Part shown: positions 54,146 to 63,251 of the stretch, in pieces
Layout of the letters: every line of letters begins with the position of its first letter
Position numbering within the stretch: the first letter of the stretch is position 1
Assembly: GCA_016184365.1 (NCBI GenBank)
Contig: JACPCW010000075.1
Coordinates: 164,351 to 228,350 of the forward strand
DNA length: 64,000 nt
Reading direction: 5' to 3'
From: Candidatus Rokuibacteriota bacterium
GTDB taxonomy: Bacteria; Methylomirabilota; Methylomirabilia; Rokubacteriales; CSP1-6
The notes under the pieces: model-generated
The model's input: only the letters and a program-made list of their open reading frames with translations
What the model was told of the DNA's origin: nothing
Database searches by the model: none
Made by a program: the position numbers and the translations under genes

Positions 54146-54952
54146 ATGACGCCTCGGCTCCGAACACTCCTCGTGATCGCAGCGGTGCAGCTGACCCTCG
54201 CCTCTCATGCGCTCGCCTGGAGCGGCGGCCCCATGTTCGACGTCACCGACATCGAGGCGAAGTGCGCCGTGTGCCATTCATCGGTCGGCCGCGAGCAATT
54301 GCGGCTCGAGCCGCCGGCGTTCGCTGCGGGCCAGATCGTCGCGAACCGGCACTACAAGCCGATCGAGGACGGAACGGGGCCCTATCAGTCGATGTCGCCC
54401 GCCGATCGGCAGAAGCTCCTCGCCGACGTCAAAAAGATGGATGAGAACGCCTCGGTGACCCTGAGCATGCCCGAAAGCGTTTCGGCCGGGCAGGAAGTCC
54501 GGATCACGGTCACGGCGAAAGGCGGGAACAGTTTCATCGGCCTGGCGCTGATGGACTCGGACCTTCGCCGCCAGGGCCGGGGGATCCAGGGCGACGGGTG
54601 GTTCTTCGTGGGGCCCGCGACGATCTCGGGCAGCGATGGCGCGGTGCAGACGAAGTGGTTGGACAGGCGCGGAGCCAACCTCAAGAAGAACATCAACTCG
54701 GCCGTCATCTTCGATCAGAAGGCGGACCTCGCCGCGAACAAGTACGCGAGCGGCCAGGCGATCTGGACCGTCAAGGCCCCGCAGCAACCGGGCACCTACA
54801 CGGTCGTGGCCGTGATGATGTACGGAACGGAGAAGGCCTCGACGGCCGGCGCGGTGACGACACCGACGGGCGCCGTGCTGCCGAAGGGCGGCGTGTTCGG
54901 TCCGTCGGGGCGCCTACTCTTCTCGAAGCCAGTGTCCGTGACGGTGCGCTGA
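54146..54952 (+). CDS. Exported monohaem c-type protein
   Basis: 268 residues with a signal peptide (LLVIAAVQLTLASHALA). One haem site, CAVCH at Cys40-His44, directly after the mature N-terminus. From about residue 100 to the end a beta-sandwich-like domain follows (VRITVTAKGG, FIGLALMDSDLRR, TYTVVAVMMYG), reminiscent of Reeler/DOMON-type extracytoplasmic domains. No second haem. It stands just before a five-haem cytochrome, so the two likely work in one periplasmic electron path. Exact role unknown. Confidence 0.75.
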   Translation: MTPRLRTLLVIAAVQLTLASHALAWSGGPMFDVTDIEAKCAVCHSSVGREQLRLEPPAFAAGQIVANRHYKPIEDGTGPYQSMSPADRQKLLADVKKMDENASVTLSMPESVSAGQEVRITVTAKGGNSFIGLALMDSDLRRQGRGIQGDGWFFVGPATISGSDGAVQTKWLDRRGANLKKNINSAVIFDQKADLAANKYASGQAIWTVKAPQQPGTYTVVAVMMYGTEKASTAGAVTTPTGAVLPKGGVFGPSGRLLFSKPVSVTVR

Positions 54953-54974
54953 CGCGTCGCGACGGCGACCCGCC

Positions 54975-55613
54975 ATGCCTCGCACGCTCGTCCGGAGGCT
55001 CGCGCTCGGGGCGGCGGGCGTGGCGGGCGCCGTCGCAGTGACCGCGGCGTTTCTCGTCGCCCTGCATGCGAAGGAGCAGGACAACCGCTTCTGCGTTGCG
55101 TGCCACCTGCACGAAGCAAAATTCGAGCGTCTCGTGACTGCCGTCCCGGCCGATCTCGCCGGGGTGCACCATCGGAAGGACGGACAGGTCGGGTGCATCA
55201 CGTGTCATGGGGGAGCGGACCTCGGCATGCGGCTCCGCGTCTGGGCGGTGGCGGGCTTCGATACCGTGAAGTTCCTCGCCGGCACGTATGAGGAACCCGA
55301 CCACATGCGACTGCCGTTACGCGACGTGGAGTGCCGGCAGTGCCACACGCCGATCCTGAAGGTCTCGAGCGCACCGCCACTTCCGGGTGCCGGGCCGGCC
55401 GCAGTCGACCCTGCGCTCGCCGGCCAGGACGCGCCTCCGGCGGACGCGACGGCCTCGGCGACCTCCTTTCACGCGATCTCCGAGCACAACGCGACGAATG
55501 TGGCGTGCGTCGCCTGTCACACGACGCACACCACCGACGGCGACCCCGCCGGGCGGTTCATCGGCAGGGAGCGCGTCGGCCGCATCTGTCGCGAATGCCA
55601 TCCTCACCTGTGA
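54975..55613 (+). CDS. Membrane-anchored pentahaem cytochrome c (NapC/NirT-like)
   Basis: 212 residues with one N-terminal membrane anchor (about 11-31). Five CxxCH sites begin at Cys40, Cys74, Cys120, Cys178 and Cys205. The anchor plus haem cluster resembles NapC/NirT-type quinol dehydrogenases or doubled-CXXCH proteins, but the spacing is not that of classical four-haem NapC. It would pass electrons between the quinone pool and periplasmic carriers such as the monohaem protein upstream. Inference from architecture. Confidence 0.8.
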   Translation: MPRTLVRRLALGAAGVAGAVAVTAAFLVALHAKEQDNRFCVACHLHEAKFERLVTAVPADLAGVHHRKDGQVGCITCHGGADLGMRLRVWAVAGFDTVKFLAGTYEEPDHMRLPLRDVECRQCHTPILKVSSAPPLPGAGPAAVDPALAGQDAPPADATASATSFHAISEHNATNVACVACHTTHTTDGDPAGRFIGRERVGRICRECHPHL

Positions 55614-55625
55614 CGGGGAAGCGGT

Positions 55626-55973
55626 TCACGTCAGCGGACCGAGGATCGCCGCGCACGCCACCAGGCCCGCGCCGAGCCACCGGCCGGGTCGGGTGGCCAG
55701 GATGGTGGTCGCGCCGACGATCGGGTGGAACAGCGCCAGGCCGATGTAAAAGTCGTTCGCGGCCATCCCGAGGACATTCAGGACGACGAACGCGCCGCCG
55801 AACACGGACGGCACGGCGAACAGCCTGCGTCGTGCTCGTGACACGAGGACGACGAGGCATGCGAGATCGCCGAGGAGCATCCACCGCGTCGCCGCCGGGC
55901 TCGGGAGAAGCAGTTCGAGCCATGCGGTCGCCGACATGGCGGCCGGGAAAAGCGCAGGGATCATCGGGCGCAT
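55626..55973 (-). CDS. Small four-helix membrane protein, unknown function
   Basis: 115 residues from ATG at 55973 (an ATG at 55991 adds six). Four hydrophobic stretches: near the start, then LLGDLACLVVLV, VFGGAFVVLNVLG and the C-terminal WLGAGLVACAAILG. No charged motif or known signature. Divergent from meaB, and its 3' end is 12 bases from the cytochrome gene. Confidence 0.6.
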   Translation of the reverse strand: MRPMIPALFPAAMSATAWLELLLPSPAATRWMLLGDLACLVVLVSRARRRLFAVPSVFGGAFVVLNVLGMAANDFYIGLALFHPIVGATTILATRPGRWLGAGLVACAAILGPLT

Positions 55974-56042
55974 AGTAGCAATCCGCCGCACACCCGAGCG
56001 CCGCGTCTCGTCGCGTGCCGCGATACGCTAGACTCATTCGTC

Positions 56043-57047
56043 GTGGCCTCGGTTCCCGCCGCCGCCTCGTCGTCGCCCGACGCTCGCATTGCCGCGCTGA
56101 TCGAACGCATGCTCGGCGGTGATCGGCTCGCGCTGGCCCGTCTCATCACGCAGGTCGAGAACGGGACGGCGGCCGTGCCCGCCATCATGCGCGCGGTCTA
56201 CGGGCGCGGCGACGCTGCGTACATCGTCGGCATCACCGGTCCCCCGGGCGCGGGGAAGTCGACCGTCGTCGATCGTCTGATCGCGGCGCTCCGCGCAGAG
56301 TCGGCCACCGTCGCCATCGTCGCCGTCGATCCGTCGAGCCCGTTCACCGGCGGCGCGGTGCTCGGCGATCGCATTCGCATGCAGTCGCACGCGCTCGATC
56401 CGGGTGTGTTCATCCGCAGCATGGCCACGCGCGGGTCGCTCGGCGGTCTCGCGCGCGCGACCGGCGAGGTCATCAAGCTCCTGGCCGCATTCGGCTTCGA
56501 CTGGGTGCTGGTGGAAACGGTCGGCGTGGGCCAGACCGAGCTCGACATCATGAAGCTCGCCGACACGACGGTCGTCGTCCTGGTGCCGGAGTCCGGCGAC
56601 GCCATCCAGACGATGAAGGCGGGGTTGATGGAAGCGGCCGACGCGTTCGTCGTGAACAAGGCCGATCGACCGGGCGCGCCCGCACTCGTGGCGGAACTGC
56701 GCTTCAACGTCCACCTGCAGGCGTCGAGTCCCGCCGCGCGGCGTGACGTCGAGTGGGAGATTCCCGTGCTCACGGCGGAAGCGCAGAACGCCGTCGGCAT
56801 CGCGGAGCTGCTGGCCGCGATCCGCGCGCACCGCGCCGCGCTCGAGCAATCGGGCGCGTTTCAGACTCGCCGGCGCGCCCGTCGCCGCGCCGAGTTCGAA
56901 AGCCTGCTGGTCGAGCGCTTCCGCGCGCGGCTGGAGCAGGTGTTCGAGACCGGCGACCTCGGCACGACCGTCGACGACGTGCTCGACGGTCGCCTCGACC
57001 CGTATTCCGCGGCCGACCACGTCCTCGCGCGAGCGGCCGGGCGGTGA
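56043..57047 (+). CDS. meaB: MeaB/ArgK-family P-loop GTPase (B12-mutase chaperone)
   Basis: Protects and loads adenosylcobalamin into methylmalonyl-CoA mutase and its relatives. 334 residues, GTG start. Walker A GITGPPGAGKSTVVDRL, AVDPSSPFTGGAVLGDRIRM, FIRSMATRGSLGGLARAT, the switch-region ETVGVGQTELDIMKLAD and NKADRPGA are diagnostic. No mutase gene is in the window. The next gene fits acyl-CoA oxidation, so a propionate or branched-chain route is plausible. Confidence 0.93.
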   Translation: MASVPAAASSSPDARIAALIERMLGGDRLALARLITQVENGTAAVPAIMRAVYGRGDAAYIVGITGPPGAGKSTVVDRLIAALRAESATVAIVAVDPSSPFTGGAVLGDRIRMQSHALDPGVFIRSMATRGSLGGLARATGEVIKLLAAFGFDWVLVETVGVGQTELDIMKLADTTVVVLVPESGDAIQTMKAGLMEAADAFVVNKADRPGAPALVAELRFNVHLQASSPAARRDVEWEIPVLTAEAQNAVGIAELLAAIRAHRAALEQSGAFQTRRRARRRAEFESLLVERFRARLEQVFETGDLGTTVDDVLDGRLDPYSAADHVLARAAGR

Positions 57048-57072
57048 ACCCGCGTGCTATCGTGAGGCCCGC

Positions 57073-59073
57073 ATGACATCTTCCGTGCCGTTCCGCGACA
57101 CGTTCTGGAACATTCCGGGCTGGGCGCAGATCGGCCTCTACATCGGCGGCACCGTCGCCACGGCGATCTTCGTGTGGGGCGTGTGGCAGCACGTCCGCCT
57201 CTGGCGCGCGGGCGGACCCGAGCATCGGCTCGATCGCATTCCCGACCGCGTGAAGCTCGTCGCGACGCACGTGCTCGGTCAGGTGCGGACGCTGTCGCAG
57301 GCGTATCCCGGCGTGATGCACGCGATCATGTTCTGGGGCTTCCTCGCGCTCTTCATGGGCACCGTGCTCGCGACCATCGACTGGGACATCACGCTGCCGC
57401 TCTTCGGCTGGAAGCTGCTGAAGGGGCCGTTCTACCTCGTCTACGAGACCGTGCTCGACCTCTTCGGTCTGTTCTTCGTCGTCGGCCTCGGCATGGCGGT
57501 CTGGCGCCGCTTCGTGCTCCGGCCGGAGCGGATCGACCCGACGGCGCCCTTCGCGAACGTGCTCGCGCTGCTCTTCGTCATCAACCTGACCGGCTTCGTC
57601 ATGGAAGCGGCGCGCCTCGCGGTCGTGAAGCCGGCGTGGGCGATGTGGTCGCCGGTCGGCTGGGCGCTCGGCGAGGGGATGCTCGCCGTCGGGCTGTCCG
57701 AGCCGGCGCTGCGCGGAATCCACCTCGGCGTGTGGCTGTTCCACGCCGTCATCTCGCTCGCGTTCATCGCGATGATGCCGTTCTCGTACATGCTCCATCT
57801 CGTCACGACGCCGCTGAACATCTTCTTCTCGAAGCTCTCGCCCCGGGGCGCCATCCCCGCGATCGAGAACATCGAGGAGGCCGAGTCGCTCGGCGTGTCG
57901 AAGCTCGAGGAGTTCTCCTGGAAACGCCGCCTCGACTTCGCCGCGTGCCTCGAATGCGGCCGGTGCCAGGACGCCTGTCCCGCGCACATGGCCGGCTCGG
58001 CGCTCTCGCCGAAGCGCGTGATCGTGAAGCTCAAGCGCCACATGTACGGGACGCTGCCCGGTCCGATCCACGGCCTGATCGAGCCGAACGAGCTCTGGGC
58101 GTGCACGACGTGCATGGCGTGCGTGCAGGAGTGTCCGGCATTCATCGACATCGTCGACACGATCATCGACCTGCGCCGGTATCTGACGCTCTCCGAAGGC
58201 GCGCTGCCGTCGACGGCGCCCCAGTCGCTCCAGAACATCCAGCGCGCCGGCAACCCGTGGGGCCTGCCGCCAGCGGAGCGCCTGGCGTGGGCCGAGGGCC
58301 TCGACGTGCCGGTGCTCGAGGCAGGCAAGGAGGTCGAGTACCTCTACTGGGTCGGCTGCTCGGCGTCGTACGACAAGCGCAACCAGTCGATCGCGCGCTC
58401 GATGGTGAAGATCATGAAGGCCGCGGGCGTGACCTTCGGCGTGATGGCGGAAGAGCGTTGCCATGCCGAGGTCGGCCGCCGGCTCGGCGAAGAGTATCTC
58501 TACCAGACGGTGCAGCAGGAGAACGTCGAGGCGATCAACCGGTATCGCTTCAAGAAGGTCGTCACGCACTGCCCGCACTGCTTCAATACGATGAAGAACG
58601 AGTTCCCGCAGTTCGGCGGCGAGTACGAAGTGGTCCATCACTCCGTGCTCATCCAGGAACTGCTGGCCGCCGGACGGATCAAGCCGACCAAGCCGCTCAA
58701 CGAGACCGTCACGTTCCACGACTCGTGCTACCTCGGCCGGTACAACGGCATCATGGAGGCGCCGCGCGACGTCGCGCGCGCAGTCCCGGGCCTCACGCTC
58801 ATCGAGGCGCCGCGCCAGCGCGAGCGCGGCCTCTGCTGCGGCGGCGGCGGCGGCCACATGTGGATGGAAGTCCCGGCCGAGCGGCGCGTGAACGTCATCC
58901 GCGTCCAGGAGATCCTCGGCACGAAGCCGTCGACGATCGGGACGGCGTGTCCCTTCTGTCTCGCGATGATGGATCTCGGGCGGAAGGTCACGGGCGCCGA
59001 GGAGACCGTGAAGGTCAAGGACGTGAGCGAGCTGATCGCCGACAGCCTCGAGGTCGACGGGGCGCAGCGATGA
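57073..59073 (+). CDS. Membrane Fe-S oxidoreductase of the ETF:quinone-oxidoreductase-like (HdrD/CCG) type
   Basis: 666 residues from ATG at 57073. About six membrane helices lie in the first 270 residues (NarI-like). A ferredoxin pair follows: CLECGRCQDACP (Cys292 on) and CTTCMACVQECP (Cys344 on). Two CCG-type domains complete it, with CPHCFNTMKNEF, CYLGRYNGI, GLCCGGGGGHMW and ACPFCLAMM. The layout equals the membrane ETF:menaquinone oxidoreductases that take electrons from acyl-CoA dehydrogenases. It follows meaB by 25 bases, supporting an acyl-CoA role. Substrate not proven. Confidence 0.87.
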   Translation: MTSSVPFRDTFWNIPGWAQIGLYIGGTVATAIFVWGVWQHVRLWRAGGPEHRLDRIPDRVKLVATHVLGQVRTLSQAYPGVMHAIMFWGFLALFMGTVLATIDWDITLPLFGWKLLKGPFYLVYETVLDLFGLFFVVGLGMAVWRRFVLRPERIDPTAPFANVLALLFVINLTGFVMEAARLAVVKPAWAMWSPVGWALGEGMLAVGLSEPALRGIHLGVWLFHAVISLAFIAMMPFSYMLHLVTTPLNIFFSKLSPRGAIPAIENIEEAESLGVSKLEEFSWKRRLDFAACLECGRCQDACPAHMAGSALSPKRVIVKLKRHMYGTLPGPIHGLIEPNELWACTTCMACVQECPAFIDIVDTIIDLRRYLTLSEGALPSTAPQSLQNIQRAGNPWGLPPAERLAWAEGLDVPVLEAGKEVEYLYWVGCSASYDKRNQSIARSMVKIMKAAGVTFGVMAEERCHAEVGRRLGEEYLYQTVQQENVEAINRYRFKKVVTHCPHCFNTMKNEFPQFGGEYEVVHHSVLIQELLAAGRIKPTKPLNETVTFHDSCYLGRYNGIMEAPRDVARAVPGLTLIEAPRQRERGLCCGGGGGHMWMEVPAERRVNVIRVQEILGTKPSTIGTACPFCLAMMDLGRKVTGAEETVKVKDVSELIADSLEVDGAQR

Positions 59074-59429
59074 GTCTGGTGAAGAGCTTCGCGCGAGCCC
59101 TCCCGGAGATCGTCCGGACGCTCGTGCGGATCGCGACGGATCCCGCGCTTCCTCGCGTGGCCAAGCTGGCACTCGGCGCCGCGCTCATCTATCTCCTGAG
59201 CCCGCTCGACCTCCTCCCGGACTTCATGCCGGTGCTCGGCTGGATCGACGACGTGCTGATCGGGGCGGTCGTGGTCGACGGCGTCCTGTCGTTCGTGGAC
59301 CGCGCGCTGTTGCTGCGATATTGGCCGGGCAGCCCCGACTCGCTCGACAAGATTGCGCGGGTCGCCCGGGTGCTCTCGGCCTGGGTGCCGCGCCGGCTGA
59401 AGCAGCGGATGTTCGCGCCAGGCCGCTGA
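59070..59429 (+). CDS. DUF1232 (YkvA-like) membrane protein
   Basis: 119 residues; ATG overlaps the previous stop in ATGA. The diagnostic block is LIYLLSPLDLLPDFMPVLG followed by WIDDVLIGAVV. Two membrane-associated helices are likely. Role unknown in the family; here it is co-translated with the Fe-S oxidoreductase. Confidence 0.85.
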   Translation: MSLVKSFARALPEIVRTLVRIATDPALPRVAKLALGAALIYLLSPLDLLPDFMPVLGWIDDVLIGAVVVDGVLSFVDRALLLRYWPGSPDSLDKIARVARVLSAWVPRRLKQRMFAPGR

Positions 59430-59454
59430 GCGGGCGAAACCGACGAATCGTGCT

Positions 59455-59483
59455 TGCCCCGCGCCGGCCCTGGCCAGTATGAT
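59455..59483 (+). promoter_or_regulatory. Predicted promoter of a lipoprotein gene
   Basis: TTGCCC (59455-59460), 17-base spacer and TATGAT (59478-59483), a good -10. It lies 63 bases before the lipoprotein start, whose ATG has AAAGGAG upstream. Confidence 0.6.
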
Positions 59484-59545
59484 CATTGCGCGCGCGATGA
59501 CGCGCGCGTTCGCCGGTTACGGGCTGGACACCAAAGGAGTCGGGC

Positions 59546-59950
59546 ATGTTTCGGCGCTGCTCGTTCCGCACGATTTCGACGGTTCTGCTCACCGCGGCCG
59601 TGTTCGCCGGCTGCGCGAGCGTCCCGAAGTCCACGCCCCTCCTGCTCTCGGCCGAGCCCACGGCCATCGTGCTCGCGACGGCGATCATCGCGCCCGAAGC
59701 GCTCGTGACCGTCGTGAGCGAAGCCGTGAAGGCTGCGCCGGAGAGCGCGGTCGTGCTCGCCGCAGCGGCCACCGCGGGGGCGCCCGATCAGGCGCTGGCG
59801 ATTCGCGCTGCCGTGGTGCGTCTTGCCCCGCTCGACGCTGCGGCCATCGTTGCCGTGACGACCGTCAAGCGTCGCGGCCCGGTCATCGCGCGGCTGTCGA
59901 TCCCGAACCCCGACAGCATGCTGAGTCTCCTCGAGCGCGCGACGCAGTAG
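59546..59950 (+). CDS. Small Ala/Val-rich lipoprotein, unknown function
   Basis: 134 residues. The N-terminus has a signal peptide ending in the lipobox FAGC (Cys about 22), so it is a likely lipoprotein. The body (about 35-115) is a chain of Ala/Val-rich helical segments such as VLATAIIAPEALVTVVSEAV and AAVVRLAPLDAAAIVAV. No family recognised. The next gene lies convergent and encodes another lipoprotein. Confidence 0.7.
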   Translation: MFRRCSFRTISTVLLTAAVFAGCASVPKSTPLLLSAEPTAIVLATAIIAPEALVTVVSEAVKAAPESAVVLAAAATAGAPDQALAIRAAVVRLAPLDAAAIVAVTTVKRRGPVIARLSIPNPDSMLSLLERATQ

Positions 59951-59976
59951 GCCGCGCTCGCTCCTCCTCTTCGAGT

Positions 59977-60009
59977 CGCCGGGGGCCGCCGCCATGCCGG
60001 CCCCCGGCG
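59977..60009. terminator. Perfect 12-bp hairpin between convergent lipoprotein genes
   Basis: CGCCGGGGGCCG (59977-59988) is the exact reverse complement of CGGCCCCCGGCG (59998-60009), with a nine-base loop. It lies in the 73-base gap where two genes converge, so a shared bidirectional terminator is the likeliest role. Confidence 0.65.
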
Positions 60010-60023
60010 CCGATCGGATCCCC

Positions 60024-60692
60024 TCAGCCCCGGAAGCGATCGGGGAACTGCTTCACGATGGCCTCGGCGAGCGGATCCGCGATCATCTGCATGTGTTCGG
60101 CCGCCGCACGGATCGCCGTGAACGCCTTCACGGGATCTTTCGTCCCCTGCGCGTCGATGACCGCTTTCAGCGTCACGACGTGATGCTTCACGAGATCCGC
60201 CACGACGGCCTTCGGCAGGTTCGGGTTCGCCGACTGCAGGAACGCGCCGAAGTCCTGGGTATAGCCGATGAGATCGTTCACGGCCCTGTCCTGCTTGCCG
60301 CGGTCGTTCGTCGCCACGCCGACGGTGTAGTCGACGACGAATCCGATGTGCCGCCGCCACAGCGGCAGGAACGCCTGTTCGGCGCCCGCTCCGTAGACGG
60401 AGCCGATCGCGCCGGCGACGGCCACCGAGTTCGCGTCGAGCGCCGCCGCGGCGGCCTTGAACTCCGCGTCGCGGCCCGCGAGCGCGGCGCCCGTGGCCGC
60501 GCCGGCGAGGTACACGTGCTCGCGCAGGAGATTGTTCAGGCCCGCCCGCAGTCCGGCGGCCTTCGTCTGTGACGTCCCCATCGCCGGCATCGTGCTCGGA
60601 CTGCTCGCGGTGCCGCCGTTCGTCGTCGTGCACGCGCTGATCGCGACGACCACCGCCGCGACCGCCATCGACTTCGCTCCGATGCCACGCAT
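60024..60692 (-). CDS. Exported helical-repeat lipoprotein, unknown function
   Basis: 222 residues. Signal peptide with lipobox ISAC (Cys about 21), then a Ser/Thr-rich spacer. The mature part holds two similar helical units: LREHVYLAGAATGAALAGRD to VDYTVGVATNDRGKQ, and VNDLIGYTQDFGAFLQSANP to AEHMQMIADPLAEAIV. Conserved His residues (HVYL, HIGF, HHVVTL, HMQM) recur, so metal or cofactor binding is possible. No family recognised. It is followed upstream on the same strand by a cupredoxin gene. Confidence 0.7.
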   Translation of the reverse strand: MRGIGAKSMAVAAVVVAISACTTTNGGTASSPSTMPAMGTSQTKAAGLRAGLNNLLREHVYLAGAATGAALAGRDAEFKAAAAALDANSVAVAGAIGSVYGAGAEQAFLPLWRRHIGFVVDYTVGVATNDRGKQDRAVNDLIGYTQDFGAFLQSANPNLPKAVVADLVKHHVVTLKAVIDAQGTKDPVKAFTAIRAAAEHMQMIADPLAEAIVKQFPDRFRG

Positions 60693-60715
60693 GTGTGTTC
60701 CCTCCCTCGGTTCGG

Positions 60716-61042
60716 TCAGTTGACGCGGATCTCGCCGCGCATGGAGCGGTGCCGATCACAGAAGTACGGATAGACACCGCGCTCGGTGAACGTGACGCTT
60801 TCCGATGCGCCCGGCCCCGGCAGCCGGAGATCGAAGCGACCGGTGCGCCTGTCGGGCTCGCCGGCCGTGACCGTGTGCTCGATGTCGTCGCGATTCGTCC
60901 ATGTCACGCGTGCGCCGGCCTCCACCGCGACGGGTGACGGGGCGAACTGGAAGAGCTGGATCGCGACGGTCGGTGCATCGGCGGTCGCGAGGTCCGCGAA
61001 CAGCCACACGGCGACGGCGGCGAGCGGGACGACGTAGCGCAT
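60716..61042 (-). CDS. Plastocyanin/azurin-like cupredoxin
   Basis: 108-residue exported blue-copper protein. Signal peptide to about residue 22. The copper ligands are His56 (DIEHTVTAG) and Cys95, His98, Met101 in FCDRHRSMRG, complete for a type 1 site. It is probably a periplasmic electron carrier. It is read together with the helical-repeat lipoprotein, 23 bases apart, and diverges from the histidine-kinase gene. Confidence 0.88.
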   Translation of the reverse strand: MRYVVPLAAVAVWLFADLATADAPTVAIQLFQFAPSPVAVEAGARVTWTNRDDIEHTVTAGEPDRRTGRFDLRLPGPGASESVTFTERGVYPYFCDRHRSMRGEIRVN

Positions 61043-61175
61043 CGGGTGCCCCTCCTCACCGATGTCCTACGGGCCGCCCCGGCGGGCGGATTCGCTGCGC
61101 GAGCGGGGGTGCCGCAGACCGATCGGTGGTCGCGCCGATTGCCGCGAGTGGCCGGCGTGTGCTATCTGTCGGCGG

Positions 61176-63251
61176 ATGCCCGGTCACGGCTCGCCCGACG
61201 CCGACCCCGCCGCGCGCCAGCCGCGGACCGTCAAGCTCCGCGAGGCGGCGTCAACGATCTTCGCGCTCGTCGCGATCGTTCCGTTCCTCGTGCTCGTCTT
61301 CCTGCTGCATCGGTACGGTGTCCTCACGGAGCAGGACGCGCAGATCGGCCTGGTGCTCGCGCTGCTGCTCGCCGTGCTCGGCTTCTTCGTGCTCCAGCGC
61401 CTCGTGAGTCAGGTGTCGCGCCTGGCGGACGCGGTGATTACGCCGACGGATGCCGAGACGACCGTGCAGGCGGACATGGGCGCGGTGAACGGTGTCGGGC
61501 GCGTCACCGAGATCGGTCAGATCGGAACGGCATTCGCGCGCATGCTCGACGACCTGAAGACGTCGACGGTCCGGCTCGAGGACCTCGTCTTCAAGCTCGG
61601 TGCGCTGGACGAGGTGGTCGAGCTCGCGGCGCGCGTGTCCAAGATCGACGATCTGCTCGGGCTCGTGCTGGAGCGGAGCATGCGCACGGTCCGCGCCACG
61701 GCGGGCGCGATCATGCTGCTGGACGAGGACGGCAAGACGCTTCGCGTCGCCGCCGCGCGGGGGCTGCCGGACGCCGCTCTCAGTCCGACGGTGGCGCTGG
61801 GTGAAGGCGTGACCGGGACGGCGGCGCAGCAGGCCGAGACCGTCGTCGTCGATGACATGGCTGTCGACCGCCGCTTCGGTGGCGGCGCCTCGGGCGCATT
61901 CGCGTGCGTCCCCGTGCGGGTCGAGGATCGGCTCATCGGCGTGATCGACCTCGTGCGGCGCAGCGGCGGCGGCGCGCCGTCGCAGCCGTTCGGCCGGACC
62001 GACTTACAATTCCTGACGACGCTGATGGCGCACGTCGGGTATTCGCTCGACAACGCGCGTCTGCTCTCGGAAACGCGCGAGACCGCCTCACGCCTGGGTT
62101 CCGCCGTGCGCGATCTGCAGGCGGCGCAGCGACGGCTGGTCGAAGGCGAGACGCTGCGTGCGATGGGCCAGATGGCGTCCGGCATGGCGCATCACCTGAA
62201 CAACCTGCTCGCGGTGTCATCCGGGCGTATTCAGCTCCTGATGCTGCGCATGCCCGATCCGGACCTGAAGCGACAGCTCGGGATCGCGCACCGTGCCATG
62301 GAAGACGCGGCCGAGGTCGTCCGCCGCGTGCTGGAATTCTCCGTGACCCAGCCTGGCGCGGCGGACACGCGCATCGATCTCGAACAGATCGTGCGCGACG
62401 TCGTCGAGCTCGCGCGCCCGCGGTGGCATGACGAGGCGCATCTGAGCGGCGTGTCGATCGAGATCCGGCAGGAGTTCGGCGGGGCGCCACCGGTCGCCGG
62501 TGACAACGTCGGCCTGCGCGAAGCGGTCATGAATCTCCTCATGAACGCCATCGACGCGCTGCCGCTTGGCGGTGTGATCGCCGTGCGCACGTGGTCCGCG
62601 GACGGCGAGGTCTACTGCTCGGTCAGCGATGATGGGCGCGGGATGCCGGACGATGTCCGGCGCCGCGCGATGGAGCCGTTCTTCACGACGAAGGGCCCGC
62701 AGGGCGTCGGGCTCGGGTTGAGCGTCGCGCACGCGATCGTTCAGCGGCATCGCGGCGATCTCACGATCGAGAGCGCGCCGGGCAAGGGCACCGTCGTGAC
62801 GTTCCACATGCCGCTCGGCGTTCATGGCGCGGAGGCCATGCCGGCGGTGGGGACAGCGGCCGACGGCGGCGCGCGCCGCATCCTGCTCGTGGATGATCAG
62901 GCGGAAGTGCGGCAGGTGCTCGCCGAAGCGCTGACCGCGCACGGCCATCACGTCGTGCAGGCGGCGAATGGACGACAGGCGATCGACTGTCTCGAGGCCG
63001 GGGAGGCTGCGGATCTCGTTCTGAGCGACCTCGGCATGCCGGGCATGACGGGTTGGGACGTCGCGGAAGCCGTCAACCGGCAATGGCCGGGCTTGCCGGT
63101 GGGACTGATCACCGGCTGGGGCGCGCGATCCGAGGGCACGCTCGAGCAGCGCAAGAGCGTCGCGTTCGTCGTCGCGAAGCCGTTCTCGATGGAGACGCTG
63201 CTCGCGTCGATCGCGCGCGTCCCGCGACGCGAACCCACCGAATCAAGTTAA
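61176..63251 (+). CDS. Hybrid sensor histidine kinase (2TM, GAF, HisKA, HATPase, REC)
   Basis: 691 residues from ATG at 61176. Two membrane helices (about 24-45 and 54-75), a HAMP-like stretch, then a GAF domain (about 150-300: AGAIMLLDEDGKTLRVAA). The phosphoacceptor His is about 339 in ASGMAHHLNNLLAV. The N box is around NLLMNAIDALPLGG and the G boxes are DDGRGMPDD and GVGLGLSVAHAI. The C-terminal receiver has phospho-Asp618 in LVLSDLGMPGM and AKPFSMETLL. No DNA-binding regulator adjoins it, so phosphotransfer goes elsewhere. Signal unknown. A longer reading from 61062 is possible. Confidence 0.92.
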   Translation: MPGHGSPDADPAARQPRTVKLREAASTIFALVAIVPFLVLVFLLHRYGVLTEQDAQIGLVLALLLAVLGFFVLQRLVSQVSRLADAVITPTDAETTVQADMGAVNGVGRVTEIGQIGTAFARMLDDLKTSTVRLEDLVFKLGALDEVVELAARVSKIDDLLGLVLERSMRTVRATAGAIMLLDEDGKTLRVAAARGLPDAALSPTVALGEGVTGTAAQQAETVVVDDMAVDRRFGGGASGAFACVPVRVEDRLIGVIDLVRRSGGGAPSQPFGRTDLQFLTTLMAHVGYSLDNARLLSETRETASRLGSAVRDLQAAQRRLVEGETLRAMGQMASGMAHHLNNLLAVSSGRIQLLMLRMPDPDLKRQLGIAHRAMEDAAEVVRRVLEFSVTQPGAADTRIDLEQIVRDVVELARPRWHDEAHLSGVSIEIRQEFGGAPPVAGDNVGLREAVMNLLMNAIDALPLGGVIAVRTWSADGEVYCSVSDDGRGMPDDVRRRAMEPFFTTKGPQGVGLGLSVAHAIVQRHRGDLTIESAPGKGTVVTFHMPLGVHGAEAMPAVGTAADGGARRILLVDDQAEVRQVLAEALTAHGHHVVQAANGRQAIDCLEAGEAADLVLSDLGMPGMTGWDVAEAVNRQWPGLPVGLITGWGARSEGTLEQRKSVAFVVAKPFSMETLLASIARVPRREPTESS

